DNA from: Panorpa germanica
Lineage: Eukaryota; Arthropoda; Insecta; Mecoptera; Panorpidae
Assembly: GCA_963678705.1 (NCBI GenBank)
Contig: OY783206.1
Location: 22,331,807 to 22,395,806 of the forward strand
Reading direction: 5' to 3'
Length of the DNA: 64,000 nt
Positions 1 through 12,000 of this stretch are shown here, in pieces. A model generated the notes under the pieces. The model made no database searches. It saw only the letters and a list, made by a program, of their open reading frames with translations, and was not told where the DNA came from. The position numbers and the translations under genes were made by a program. Each line of letters starts with the position of its first letter. The stretch's first letter is position 1.

Positions 1-100
1 GTTGCAAAATATATGTTTGCAAAGTTGTTGTCTTTTCTAGAAAAAAGAAATTTGATTATGAACTATATCTTTCTTAATTTCTTATTGAAATATAGATTAA

Positions 101-449
101 TCTTCTTAATATATATAAATTACGTGTCACGTTGTATGTCCGCGATGGACTCCTAAACTACTTAACCGATTTTAATCAAATTTGTACACCGGGTGCAGTT
201 TGATCCAACTTGAAAGATAGGATAGCTTACATCTCAATTTATGATTGCAATATTATCTTATTGCAAATTATTTGTCTATTAATTATCTGTATATGACATA
301 TGACATCTGGCGACGATGATGGCGACATTTGTTGACTAGATTGAGTAAATATTCTGTTGACTAGATTGAGTAAATATTCAATAGATGGCGCTATGTAATG
401 TAATATGACAAAAACGTTAGTCACAGCAACGCGTGGCCGGGACAGCTAG
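101..449 (+). mobile_element. Non-autonomous Helitron, copy 1
   Basis: The element starts with TCTTCTTAATATATATAAA and ends with GACAGCTAG. It is preceded by A and followed by T, as expected for Helitron insertion between A and T. The 5' TC and 3' CTAG termini are those of the Helitron class. Its first ~145 bp are nearly identical to the second copy at 2411-2609, and both copies end in the same GACAGCTAG. It has no coding capacity. A G+C-rich stretch (ACGCGTGGCCGGGACAG) just before the end could be the remnant of the terminal hairpin. The element appears to have landed inside an older copy of the TGGGCTTGTG family, whose sequence resumes at about 460. Confidence 0.8.
330..379. repeat. Perfect 25-bp tandem duplication inside Helitron
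   Basis: The unit TGTTGACTAGATTGAGTAAA plus TATTC occurs twice head to tail with no mismatch (330-354 and 355-379), inside the Helitron at 101-449. The second Helitron copy lacks it, so it arose in or near this copy. Confidence 0.85.
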
Positions 450-459
450 TGTATGTATG

Positions 460-883
460 TATATTGACGTTTTTATATTTTTAAATATTCAAAAGTTGAC
501 TTTGAATTTCATTTTTCCGCTTGGGTTAGCTCTGCATATGACGTCATAGAAGAAAAAAGTAATCGAGATTATTTTTCCTTTTTCACAAGCTTTCTAAAGT
601 AATACATGAAGTATATATAGGTAGAACCAGCTGTTAGTAGTAAATGAAGTATCACACACAACTCGTATTCGTTCTCTTGTTGTATAAAACAGATCGTCCA
701 ATGTGACGTACGTGTATTGGAATTTTCTATAACGTTGGATCCCTTTAATAATTAAAGAGACAAAATGACTTTTTTAATTGTTAATATCTCCTAAAATATA
801 GTGAGTTATTAAAAAATAATTGTACATTTGAGGTTCTAGTAGCCAAATTTATCAATATATTGTACATTGTTATAGAAATTAAG
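460..883 (+). mobile_element. TGGGCTTGTG-family MITE, truncated and nested
   Basis: This stretch matches the reverse complement of the complete copy at 17433-17896 over several hundred bases, including the shared block around CAACGTTGGATC and the AT-rich block after AAAATGACTTTTTTAATTG. Its left part continues before the Helitron at 101 (bases ~70-100, ATTGAAATATAGATTAA). Its right tip is replaced by another inverted-repeat element at 882. It has no open reading frame. Confidence 0.7.
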
Positions 884-1101
884 CGGCCTATTTTGTAACT
901 ACTTACCTGATGTCTGTTAACTTCTGACGATTTTTCAAGGGCCTATATTTTCTAAACTAAGCTATGTGACCTTAAATAAAGAGCAAAATGGATCCCATAC
1001 CTTAAAACTGGCATAAGTAGCCTAATTTGTAAATTAGAGGCCTTTGAAAAATCTTTAGAAGTTAACAGACGTCAGAAAAGCAGTTACAAAATAGGCCCCT
1101 A
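882..1101. mobile_element. Short TIR element (MITE), arms of about 65 bp
   Basis: The left arm (GGCCTATTTTGTAACT..., including TCTGTTAACTTCT and ATTTTTCAA) is repeated in inverted orientation at the right end (AGTTACAAAATAGGCC). The arms are about 65 bp with scattered mismatches around a small A+T-rich centre. No coding sequence is present. It sits at the tip of the MITE copy at 460-883, so it is probably a nested insertion. The superfamily is not determined. Confidence 0.75.
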
Positions 1102-2410
1102 AGTCATGGTTCATAATGGTTCCCCTGAGTAATCATGAAACACATTTTTCTAGGGCTTCTCTGCCACGCTTCATAAATTTGTTGAAAATAAATCACCAAG
1201 GCATTCGATTTCGGCATTTCATTTTTACCACCTGTCTTATGGAGGTGCTCCAGAGCAGTGCCCCGGCTTTGTCAGACCGCTATACATTAATTTAACTTAA
1301 TAACGAGTTATATACTACACTGTGTGCAGTAAATCATGGTTGATTTTTCCTCCACTCCTAGACGTGTGTGATGCCAGTCTTTATAGACCCTAAACCCGCA
1401 AAGTTTGAACAGAAATAGCATCTACATGTGTACTAGAAAGCTGGAACTTAAAGTATGTAGCTGCGAGAGAAACATCTCCAACTAATATTATCACTTCGTC
1501 CGTTTGTCCGGAAGGGATATGCAAGTGGACTGAACACTGTTCATCGTTGGCACGAGCGGTGCAATGTCATCGGAAATACCCTCATACCAGTTCGAACGAG
1601 AACTGGTGTGTTCAACATGGAAACACAGCAGTCATCATCAAGCTTCAATGCTCTCGTCCACTGTGCCGTCTTTGATCATTGTAAAAATACTTTTTAATAC
1701 TCAATTTAATATTATTTTATACGTAAAATTATAAATGTTTTATTATTTTATGATCGATTGATTGATTGTATAGCTATGAAATAGGTCCCAGAACATTATA
1801 TTTAGTTATATTATTTACTGTGTTTAGTGGTTTATTATATAATTATATATGTGTATATACACTTGTTTGTATATATAACTAGCTATATATTTTTCAGCTA
1901 TAATCTATAACTAAAAGTAGGTCAACTCTATATTGGTCGGAATGGGTTATTGTATTTTGCGATTTCTTAAATAAAATATATCATAACATAGTTCTCTATA
2001 TAACGAAGTTCATTCCGGTTAACTGCTCTGAAATTAAATTTCTATATAACGGAATTTAAAAACTTCTATATAAGAGTCATTTTCACAAAATGTATTTTTC
2101 TAACATAACATTGTTGACAAATCGCGATCCTCTAGTTGAAAACAATAAAAAATAATTCACTTTCAACATATTTTATAAAGAAACGAATACCGCTTGCTGT
2201 AATTTTCTTTACAGGACAATATTTGTCATATTCTCAATGAATGATTCTAAGTTTTTCAATAGAAAAGAAAATTACGATTGTTATATCATAAAACATCCGT
2301 CGGTGTCGGTGTAGGGTTCGTATGTTAAAACTGCAAATTTTAACAGTCAAAATCTAAAAATGTAGAACCGCAAAGAGTATTGAAACTTTTTCTACGTATA
2401 AAGGACATTA
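1102..2410. other. Intergenic; holds one G+C-richer island
   Basis: The stretch is mostly A+T-rich without recognisable genes. The island at about 1490-1680 is clearly richer in G+C than its surroundings. It contains a + strand open frame from a CTG at 1461 to TAA at 1695-1697 (79 codons including the stop) and also an open frame of similar length on the - strand. It may be a decayed transposon or a terminal exon. I do not recognise either protein. Confidence 0.5.
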
Positions 2411-2609
2411 TCTTCTTAATATATATAAATTACGTGTCACGTTGTGTGTTCGCGATGGACTCCTAAACTACTTAACCGATTTTAATCAAATTTGTACACC
2501 GGGTGCAGTTTGATCCAACTTGAAAGATAGGATAGCTTACATCTCAATTTATGATTAATTATTATGATTTATTATTAATTATCTGATTTTAAAAGATGGC
2601 GACAGCTAG
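2411..2609 (+). mobile_element. Non-autonomous Helitron, copy 2
   Basis: It begins TCTTCTTAATATATATAAA after an A and ends GACAGCTAG before a T. The first ~145 bp match copy 1 (101-449) with only two or three differences. It is shorter because the middle and the G+C-rich pre-terminal stretch are missing. Confidence 0.8.
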
Positions 2610-3037
2610 TTAAATATATATATTTAAATTTTCAAGTAAGAATAGGTAGTAATTTTGTTGGAAAAGTCCTTAAATGTACATTTTGTATTGTATTACTAAT
2701 TAAAATAAAATATTTTGAAAATTATACCGTTTGAGAAGCACTGGTTAACTACACAAAAAGCATATTTCATTGTACCCAAAAGAATTTTGCATCACCTGTT
2801 TTTTAGTGTTTGTAAATACATATGCAACAGACATACACACAATTTAACACAAACACAAATATAATTCTTCATATCCTCAATTATTATATAAAATGTTGGC
2901 CGCTGTTTGAAATCATACATTTAAACTATTTATAATTTTGTATGTAATACACATACACATATTTTAGGCTGAGTGTACTTTTATTCAAGTAGAAATTCTG
3001 TTTCGAACAAGGTGATCCAAAATAAAAGTTATATAAT

Positions 3038-3338
3038 CGGCTTGTGAACTCTTTTTTTAATTTTCGATTGAAATAAATTTCAGTATATATTAACGTTTTT
3101 ATTTCCTTAAATATCCAAAAGTTGACGAAGTTATAGCTATATCAAATTTGAATTTCAGTTTTGCCGCTTGTTTTAGATAAAGATAATGTGTCACAGAAGA
3201 AATAAGTAATCAAGATTATTTTTCCTTGTTGGCAACCTTCACACGCACTCAAATGCGTCTCTGTTGTATAGAAGAGATGGCAAATCGTCAGATGTGACTT
3301 AATCCATTAGATCCTTTACTTAAAAAGACAAAATGACT
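3038..3338 (+). mobile_element. TGGGCTTGTG-family MITE, 3'-truncated
   Basis: The left end CGGCTTGTGAACTC matches the inner face of the right end of the copy at 17433-17896. Similarity continues to AAAGACAAAATGAC and then stops, a few bases before a full-length family member begins at 3355. No coding sequence is present. Confidence 0.65.
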
Positions 3339-3354
3339 ACCATTACTCTTACAA

Positions 3355-3978
3355 TGGGCTTGTGTCCTCATTTTTTAGTGGTCGATTTTTCAATTGCTGA
3401 TTGAAATTGATGTTAATAAATGAGTATTGGCGTGTCTATTTTATTACATATCTAAATGTTGACGGAGATATAGCAATTAAACGTTTGAATTGTAGTTTTA
3501 GCGCTAGAAATGGTCGGTTATATTTGTATGACGTGAAATGCATTTTAACGTCAGTTATTTGTTGAGTAGGTCAGTGCTGTGGAAAAGTTTTGTAGCTGTT
3601 GGTAATCAAATAATCTAGTCAAATCAAAGAATAATAAGTTTTTATTTTATTTAACCCTGCTAAGGCAGACATATTATTGAAATTTGATTGTTCCTTGAAA
3701 TAGCTGTAAATAATATTTGATATTCTGATATAAAAATACATATAGCAGAGATTTATGAGCTGTAAGGTTGGCAACCTTGTGATGTCACATGCACTTGGAA
3801 TGTGTACAACGTTGAATCCCTTTAATAATTAAAGAGACAAAATGACTTTTTTAATTGTTAATATCTCTTAACATATAAGGAGTTATTAAAATATAATTGA
3901 TCATTTGAGGTTCTAATAACCCACTTTATCAATACATAGTACACTTTTATAGAAATTAAGACATAGGACACAAGCCCA
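3355..3978 (+). mobile_element. TGGGCTTGTG-family MITE, long form, complete
   Basis: It is bounded by TGGGCTTGTGTCCT and its inverse AGGACACAAGCCCA. It is about 90% or more similar by eye to 4341-4937 and to the inverse of 26076-26711. It has no open reading frame. The target duplication is unclear: copies are flanked by A on the left and T on the right, but no longer duplication is seen. The superfamily is unresolved. Confidence 0.85.
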
Positions 3979-4340
3979 TTTATAAAATTGTAGTTTATAC
4001 TCATCACATTTCTCGGAACTACGTGGTATTTTCCTAATGTTGGTGTATTTCATTATTTTACGAAAAATAAAATCTTGACTTGAAGTTTTATTTTAAATAA
4101 CACAAATGTTAACGAGTAATAATAAGTTTTAAAGTAATTACAAAACCGGATGGTTAAGGATGGTATTACCCAGTATCCCCCGGGTCTGTGCTGCTCTAAT
4201 GCTAGATCTGAAGACAAATATTAAATCTAAATTTTACTAGGTGAACATTTTCTGTTCTAGGCACGGGATCCGTAGCATTTGCTACTTCTGCTATGACTAA
4301 AGTTTTATAAAAATCAAGACATGGTTTACAAAAATTATAA

Positions 4341-4937
4341 TGGGCTTGTGTCCTCATTTTTTAGTGGTCGATTTTTCAATTGTTGATTGAAATTGATGAT
4401 AAAATAAATATCTAAATGTTGACGGAGATATAGCAATTAAAAATTTGAATTGTAGTTTTAGCGCTAGAAATGGGCCACCATATTTGTATGACGTGCAATA
4501 CATTTTAACGTCAGTAATTTGTTGAGAAGGTCAGTGCTGTGGTAATGTTTTGTAGCTTTTGGTAGTCGAAATAATCAAGTCAAGTCAAAAAATAATAAGT
4601 TTTTATTTTATTTAACCCTACTAAGGCGGACATAATATTGGAATTTTTTTGTTCCTTGAAATAGCTGAAAATAATATTTGATATTTTGATATATAAATAC
4701 ATATAGCAGAGATTTATGAGCTGTAAGGTTGGCAGCGGTTGTGATATCACATGCATTTGGAAAGTGTAGAATGTTGAATCTCTTTAATAAATAAAGAGAA
4801 AAATGACTTTTAATTGTTAATATCTCTTAACATATAAGGAGTTATTAAAAAATAATTGAACATTTGAGGTTCTAGTAACCCACTTTATCGATCTATAGTA
4901 CACTTTTATAGAAATTAAGACATAGGACACAAGCCCA
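4341..4937 (+). mobile_element. TGGGCTTGTG-family MITE, long form, complete
   Basis: It has the same termini and orientation as the element at 3355-3978, about 360 bp downstream of it. Internal landmarks are shared, such as TTTTAGCGCTAGAAATGG, AGGTCAGTGCTGTGG and the AT-rich right part. It is non-coding. Confidence 0.85.
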
Positions 4938-6086
4938 TTCATACATTTTAACTTTGAGTAATATATAATTGCTACATTATTGAATACCCTGTAACTATTT
5001 TTATATATTATATTATATATGCAAATTAAATCTTCAAATCATAAGGAATTGAACTTTGTTGTTTAATAAGAACTAATTTTTGTTAATATTTAAATTATTT
5101 CTTTGATAAAAAACATTTCAAATATTTTGCTAAAAAATTTTAAGCAGAAAATATTTGTTTTTTTAAAAACGTCAAATAATTTATTAACATACTTTAAATT
5201 TATAATTAATTACCACGTGTTCAGCTTAGAATAAATGTAATTATGATTTCTTTAATGATACCTTTTAAAATATAACATAGATGTATGTTTTTACGTAATA
5301 TTTGTGATATAATATATGTAAATTTCCACTATACAAACAAAAATTAATAATTTTAAGAGATTAGCGGCATTTATTAACACACTTTATACAAATCTGTTAT
5401 ATTTATTTATTTTAACTATGATAGAAAACTATTGATTACTAAATAGGTATAATAACCAAGTTCAAGGATTTTGAAGACTTTTTCATGGTCATCTATACCA
5501 TAGCAAAACACAATATTATATATAAACACTTATGTATAGTATAAAGCATACATCGCAATTGTAGTATGAAAAGAACAGGAGCTGTCTTTCATTGAATTTA
5601 ATTTATATATCAGAATAATTATTTTTATTTCTTTACAGATGTCTTCGTCATAAAGCATAGAGTCAAAGATAGAAAAGAAAATATCAACAAACCGTCAAAA
5701 TCAAATTTAAAACTAATAAAACTACAAACTAGTATACATAAATAATGTATATTGCAAAATAATAAAATTATAAGTAAAATTTATAAAATTATAAGTTAAT
5801 ATTGTTAATAAATTATTAATGTTTCGTGTCTATTATTGTATACGTTCGATAATACTTCAAACTGGCTGAGTGTGCTTGTGGGTTATGTGAATTGTACAGC
5901 TACTAACTTCGCTGACTTCATTTTTAGTTGAAAAAAATCAGTCATACATGAGATTTTCATGTAGTAGCTTGTAAGTTAATAATATATTAATTAATTGTGA
6001 ATAATATATTTTTAAATTAAGGAAAATAAGTGTTATAATTATTTTGACAGTTTGTCATACATATCTAGTTCGTGTTTGTGTTTATT
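4938..6086. other. Intergenic and 5' flank of mitoferrin; nothing else recognised
   Basis: The sequence is very A+T-rich. No open reading frame of note and no TIR pair were seen. The promoter of the mitoferrin gene must lie here, probably in the last few hundred bases, but no TATA or initiator motif can be singled out against this composition. Confidence 0.4.
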
Positions 6087-9000
6087 ATGGACTATGACGA
6101 CTATGAGTCTCTTCCAACGAATAATTTTTCAACCCATATGACTGCGGGAGCGATTGCTGGGGTTTTAGAACATTGCATAATGTATCCTCTAGATTCCGTA
6201 AAGGTATATAAAACTAATATAAATATAATACATATTTACTTAATTTACGTTTAATTAATATATATTTCTTTTATAATTAAACGAAATACTGTAAAGTAAG
6301 TCGTACAGTGATAACCTAACCTATATTTTATGTACTTCTAGAGCACCAATCGTATTTCTTAACGTGTGTTTTACAGACGCAATTTTTAGGTTATCTTGTA
6401 ATATATAATATAACTTTAATTGAATATATGTTGAATATATATAACATTTACTTAATTTCTATAATATTCAATGCGTACTTCTTTTAAATAAGAAAGTTAT
6501 TACGTCTTATAACTGTCAAAAATGAAAGATTCTGATATTTTTTTACATATATTTAATTTGAAGTTAAAATTAACACTAATTATCAAAATTAAAGCATCTT
6601 ATCACTAAAACAATACATTTTTGTTAGTATCCTATAACATTCCATGAGAATTTATAAATAAATCGCAAATAAATGACAAATTAATTAAATATATAAATGT
6701 CAAGATGCATTTTTTGTACATGTATATTATATTACAATATTATATATTTACACAATGTTATATTAATACATAATTATAGAATGATGTTGTGTCTATAATG
6801 TATAAATTGATCGTAGACATTGTTGTTTTAGTTTTTTTTACTAAACAACAAATGCAGGTTATAAGGTTAGCCTATTGTGCAATAGTAAAATAGCATGTTT
6901 ACATTAATGTTCAAGGTCATAATTTCAACGTATGAATTTTTAATTATTAATAAACAATAATTAGCTGTATTAGTTTTTTAAATATTATTTTTTTAACCCT
7001 ATTAAATATTTTATTCAATACATTAGCTGCTTTAGCGTTGATAAGAGCATAATATGCATATGATAATTTTAATAGGATGTTGATAATATGGAAAGTATTT
7101 GTGATAATGTAATACTAATGAGCTTAGATTAAAACCTAAAATTTAAAAGCAGGGTAAACATTTGATCTATATATGTATATATATATATAAACCATCTTAA
7201 AAGATGAGGAAGTTTAAGAAATATTTTGAAATGGTTTGAATCTTGTCTATTTACAAATTTTGTTGTTTTTTTTTTCTTTATATTATCTATTGTATTAAAA
7301 AATTATGTAATATTATAATATTGCTAATATTTAAAAACACATTTGTTCAAACAGAAAATGATATTTTTAATATAACAACTTATTGTTTTAGCACAATTAT
7401 TCTAAGAAGTGTACACTCTTGTTAAATTTTAGTTATAAAGTTAAATTTTTGAATATATTTTATGTTTATGTATTAATTACATCAAAAATATAGTTTTCAT
7501 TATTTATTTTATATTATGAAATAGTAATTTAGATATTATAGATGAAAACAATCTTAAAAAATTCATATTAGAATACGAGATTTAGCAAAAAGCTTTATCA
7601 CAATATTGGTTTAAAAATTAATCGTTTATAAATTTATTACTATAGTAAGAATATCAAAATTAACATTGCAGAAGGCGAAGCAGTTACTTAAAAAATCAAT
7701 CGAATAATTAGAAGAAATTGAAATTGAGAATTTCTCTTGCAGTCATTTTTCTTAATAAGTATTTTTAATATGGTGGATTTCGAAATACATATTACAATTA
7801 TTTTCAAAAAATTATGTAAGGTAAATACGGAGATCTGCACCCAGAATAGACCCAGACTTTTAATAGTCAATTAAATTTATTTTAATATAGTTTTTTTTTA
7901 TGAAAATGATTATTATTTTATATATTTTATTCCAGACCCGGATGCAATCACTATATCACCATTCTCCGGGTCAGTCAATTTCTGGTATATTCCTGCGGAT
8001 GGTTCAACAAGAAGGGATTCTTCGGTAAGGCAATAATAACCTCCAAAAACTCTGATAACAAATTTATTTCTATCTTAGATATCGTTATCTTTGAACAGTT
8101 ATTTATAGAGCCTATTCGGTTAACCTCTTTAATTTATAATTGTGGTAATAATTTGAGCAGAAAATACATTATGTACAAATTTATATTAGCAAATATGACC
8201 TCAAAAATGTTAATTACTATGGTAATATACCGATAACACAAAAAAAAACTGAAGGTACTGAAAATTATTTAATAAAGCTGTTTGTTGTTCGATTATTGTC
8301 CCATCAGGATGCTTTTTATAACCTTTTTATAAGAGAATAAGAAAAAACAATTATGGAAAATTATGCTGAATGATTATTATACTATATTAACGACTGTAAT
8401 AGGCTCTCCTATTATATGTGCAGTATTATTAGGATCCTAAGTGAATAAAAACCTAGTTTTCATAAAAATATCAGCCTCAAAATTTAATATTAATTCTTTT
8501 ATTCCTAGGAATATTATGTATTTATACACCATTTATAATTGTTTTGATGTTCATTTTTCATATACGGAATTGTCAAAATGTACATATATTGCTGAGTCAC
8601 GACGCATGCGCACTAATTAAATTAAAATAAAATACGTGAAAATATAGCAAAGAATACAATTTAGTATCAAATTAAAAATTAAAAGAGAAGCTGAAAATGG
8701 GGCCTAACGTAATTTGCAATAAGTTTTAATGGATATAGTGTTATCTTTATTTGCATTATCCATTTCAACACTAAATATTATTGATTTGTTTATTTTTCTT
8801 TGCTAATAAAGATTTTTATGTTTATTTAATAAATGTATTACATATTTACATTTTAACAAATGGATCACAGTATTGATTGACAATTCAAAGAATCATATAC
8901 AATATAAGTGTTTTTATTTACTTTCTATAAAAAACAAACAAAATATTTCGTAGATATAAGTTATTTACAGCTTTGACACGTGGCAAAATCTTTTCCATTG

Positions 9001-12000
9001 TTTTAAATAATAATACAATACATTACAATTGTAAAAAGGTAGTCCATACACAATGTTATTAATTTTGGTAATAAAGTTGTGAAAAAATCTACATTTAAAA
9101 AGATATAGTTCAATTTACGAGAGTTCGACAATCGATCATGCTTAAAACAAGTTGTGCCGCATGAAACTACTAATAATGTAACTTTTTAATAATGTATATA
9201 GAAACAAATAAGATAAAATTCACCATCGTATCGTAGATTTATAAGACTCGTATAACCTCTTTTAAGCATGAATCGTCGTCGAACTCTCATAATATGAACT
9301 ATATATATATATATTTTCTATATTTATTAAGAAAAGACTTGTAATATGACCTGAAATCATTATAATCTGGAAAATATAAAAGGTTCTGTTACGCTTGTTA
9401 TCGTTACCTCTTATCTTATTAAATTCAAACAAATGATAAAGGTGTAATAAATATTATTTACAAGTACTTTACGGTAATCAAACATGTCTTTCAAAGATGA
9501 CGCGAACTTAGTAGTCCAAAGATTATGTTGTTGACTGATGCAATTCCAATTCGTGATAATCGTGATTTTGTTGTATAAGTGATAGTGCAATTTTTGTTGC
9601 TATTTATATAATATAATTTTATTATTGTACCTAAGACATCTATCGAATAGGCTCTATTTTTGTCTAAATTATATGTATTATGGCATAACCATATAACTAT
9701 ATCTGAAAAAAATACGTAATTTAAGGTAAAAATAAGTCCAATATCTTAAATAAAGTATAAAGTACTGAGGACCAGGCATACGTAGTCTTAATTTAAAAAA
9801 AATAGGCTTTAAAAAATCGCTTAATGTTAACCCTGGACCCTAATATAAGGTCAGTTCATAGAACAAGCATTTTATAAAGTCTGCTCGTTAAACACAAAAC
9901 ATGGTACCTTACATTCATATAATACTATTTAATCTAAAAAGGTCTAAATTTTTCTTGAAAATCGTAGCATATAGATACTTTATAATCCTTTAATTCTTAA
10001 ATTTAAATCTATTGATTTCTTGATAATGTTTTGCACTATTTATGATATTGTGGAATACATAATCAAATTAATTATGATACCAACCAAACTCAGATAATAT
10101 AACAACTTCCGCTAATGATACTCTCCTAAAAATTATTTCTTTAAAAAATTGCAATTGGTCATGTTAATGCACAAAAAGGTTGATTTATTTTCTAAAAAAA
10201 AACAGTAAAATAGGTCATAAAACGTTGTATATCACGTAATAATGTCATGTTAGATAAACTTTAGGTACACATAACTGTGTTTAGTTGGTACCGATATTAC
10301 TTCTTGATATTTCTACACAACAGAGATATAAAATTCAATAAGTAAGTAGCAGGTAAATTAAAGAGACAATAGATCTTTCAATGAAAATTCGAAATTTTCA
10401 ATAAAAACAAAAATTGAAATCCAATTGCACATATTTTCTGTATTTGATAGTTAAATGTGTAGGTCAAGGTTTATTTTTTATTTAAAAATTCAACATTTCC
10501 TTCATATTTGTTATAAATTATTCAATTGATATAAAATTTAAATTTATATTTTGCAAAATCATGATTACGCCATAATTATGAATGACTTGTACATTTTTAT
10601 TAAAAATAATTATAATGTTTATACGGTTGTCTTGGAGACGATGGATGAATTTTTTAACATATTTTCTTTTCTTATTTCAGACCGATGCGTGGATTATCAG
10701 CGGTTGTTATGGGAGCAGGCCCCGCGCATGCTTTTTATTTTGCCAGCTATGAATATATGAAGAAAACCTTATCACAATTGACAAACCAACGATACAACCA
10801 TATTGTCTACGGTAAATTTGAATAACTATTAAAAAATACATTATTTTACATATTTACTTCCATTTAAAATTAATTTCTTTGTGATAATTTTATGGAATGT
10901 TTCAACCACGTCGATATATAGATATATATTAGTATGTAGCTCAATGTAGCTAGCTAGCGTATGTATTGGATCGATACCAATTAGGCAGTCTACGTTTACA
11001 AGCTTTCATGAAAATGCGGCCAGTTTTTAAATTCTTTACATATTTCTAAATAGTAAATGTATTACGCATTTTCGTAATAATGCGAAGAAGTCTTTTAATT
11101 TATAAATATGCTTCAAATTACTTCTCAAAATCAGTCATTTATACAATTTTTCTGAAACCAAAATCAAAATCTAAAAACAATGACGAATACCAGTAATTTC
11201 GATTTTAATTAATATTTGGCTGCGATTCATCAGTAATATTTTTTCGATATTTGTCGACCTACAAGGTGGTCACTTGCGAGTAGGGCATAATTGATATTTT
11301 CAACCAAACCAATGGGTTTGCGAATTCATTTATTATGGATGGTTTTATTTTAATTTTCGATTAACCAGAAAAATAATATCGATTAGTTATTAATCTACAG
11401 ATTTTAATACCTTTGCTGTGGCGTCAGAAGGTGATTAAAAATTAAAGGTAGAAGTCAAATTTTAAATATTTATCTATATATCTGTCAAATTTTGGATATT
11501 TATAAATAAAAAGGCCAAAATATATATTCATTAGCATATATAAAAATTCCAACTTTTAAAAAATGAGTTGTAAAAATCCATTGTAAAAATTATACAAAAT
11601 TTTGTTTTACGATTATTCAATTCGTAAAATATTTAATTAATTCTAATTTGTGTAGGTTAATTCTAGCACGTAATACTTTTACAATGAATGTTTATTAATT
11701 TTGCAAATTAGTCACATTACGTGTTCAGTTATGGATGGTAGATATACTAGGAATAAATTGTACGTGTATTTCGTAAGGTATATTTTCTACAATAAGAATA
11801 TTGTAACCATGTCTTTTAAAATAGTAACTTTATTTACTTTTATCATTATTTTTAGGCGCTTCTGGTTGTGTAGCAACTTTAATTCATGACGCAATCTCCA
11901 ATCCTACAGAAGGTTAGTTAAATAAACCCAAATATCGGGTCCTTTAACAGGAGCGGTCATTTTAAGTCAATAAAATAACCCTAAAAAGTTATATTTTTAT

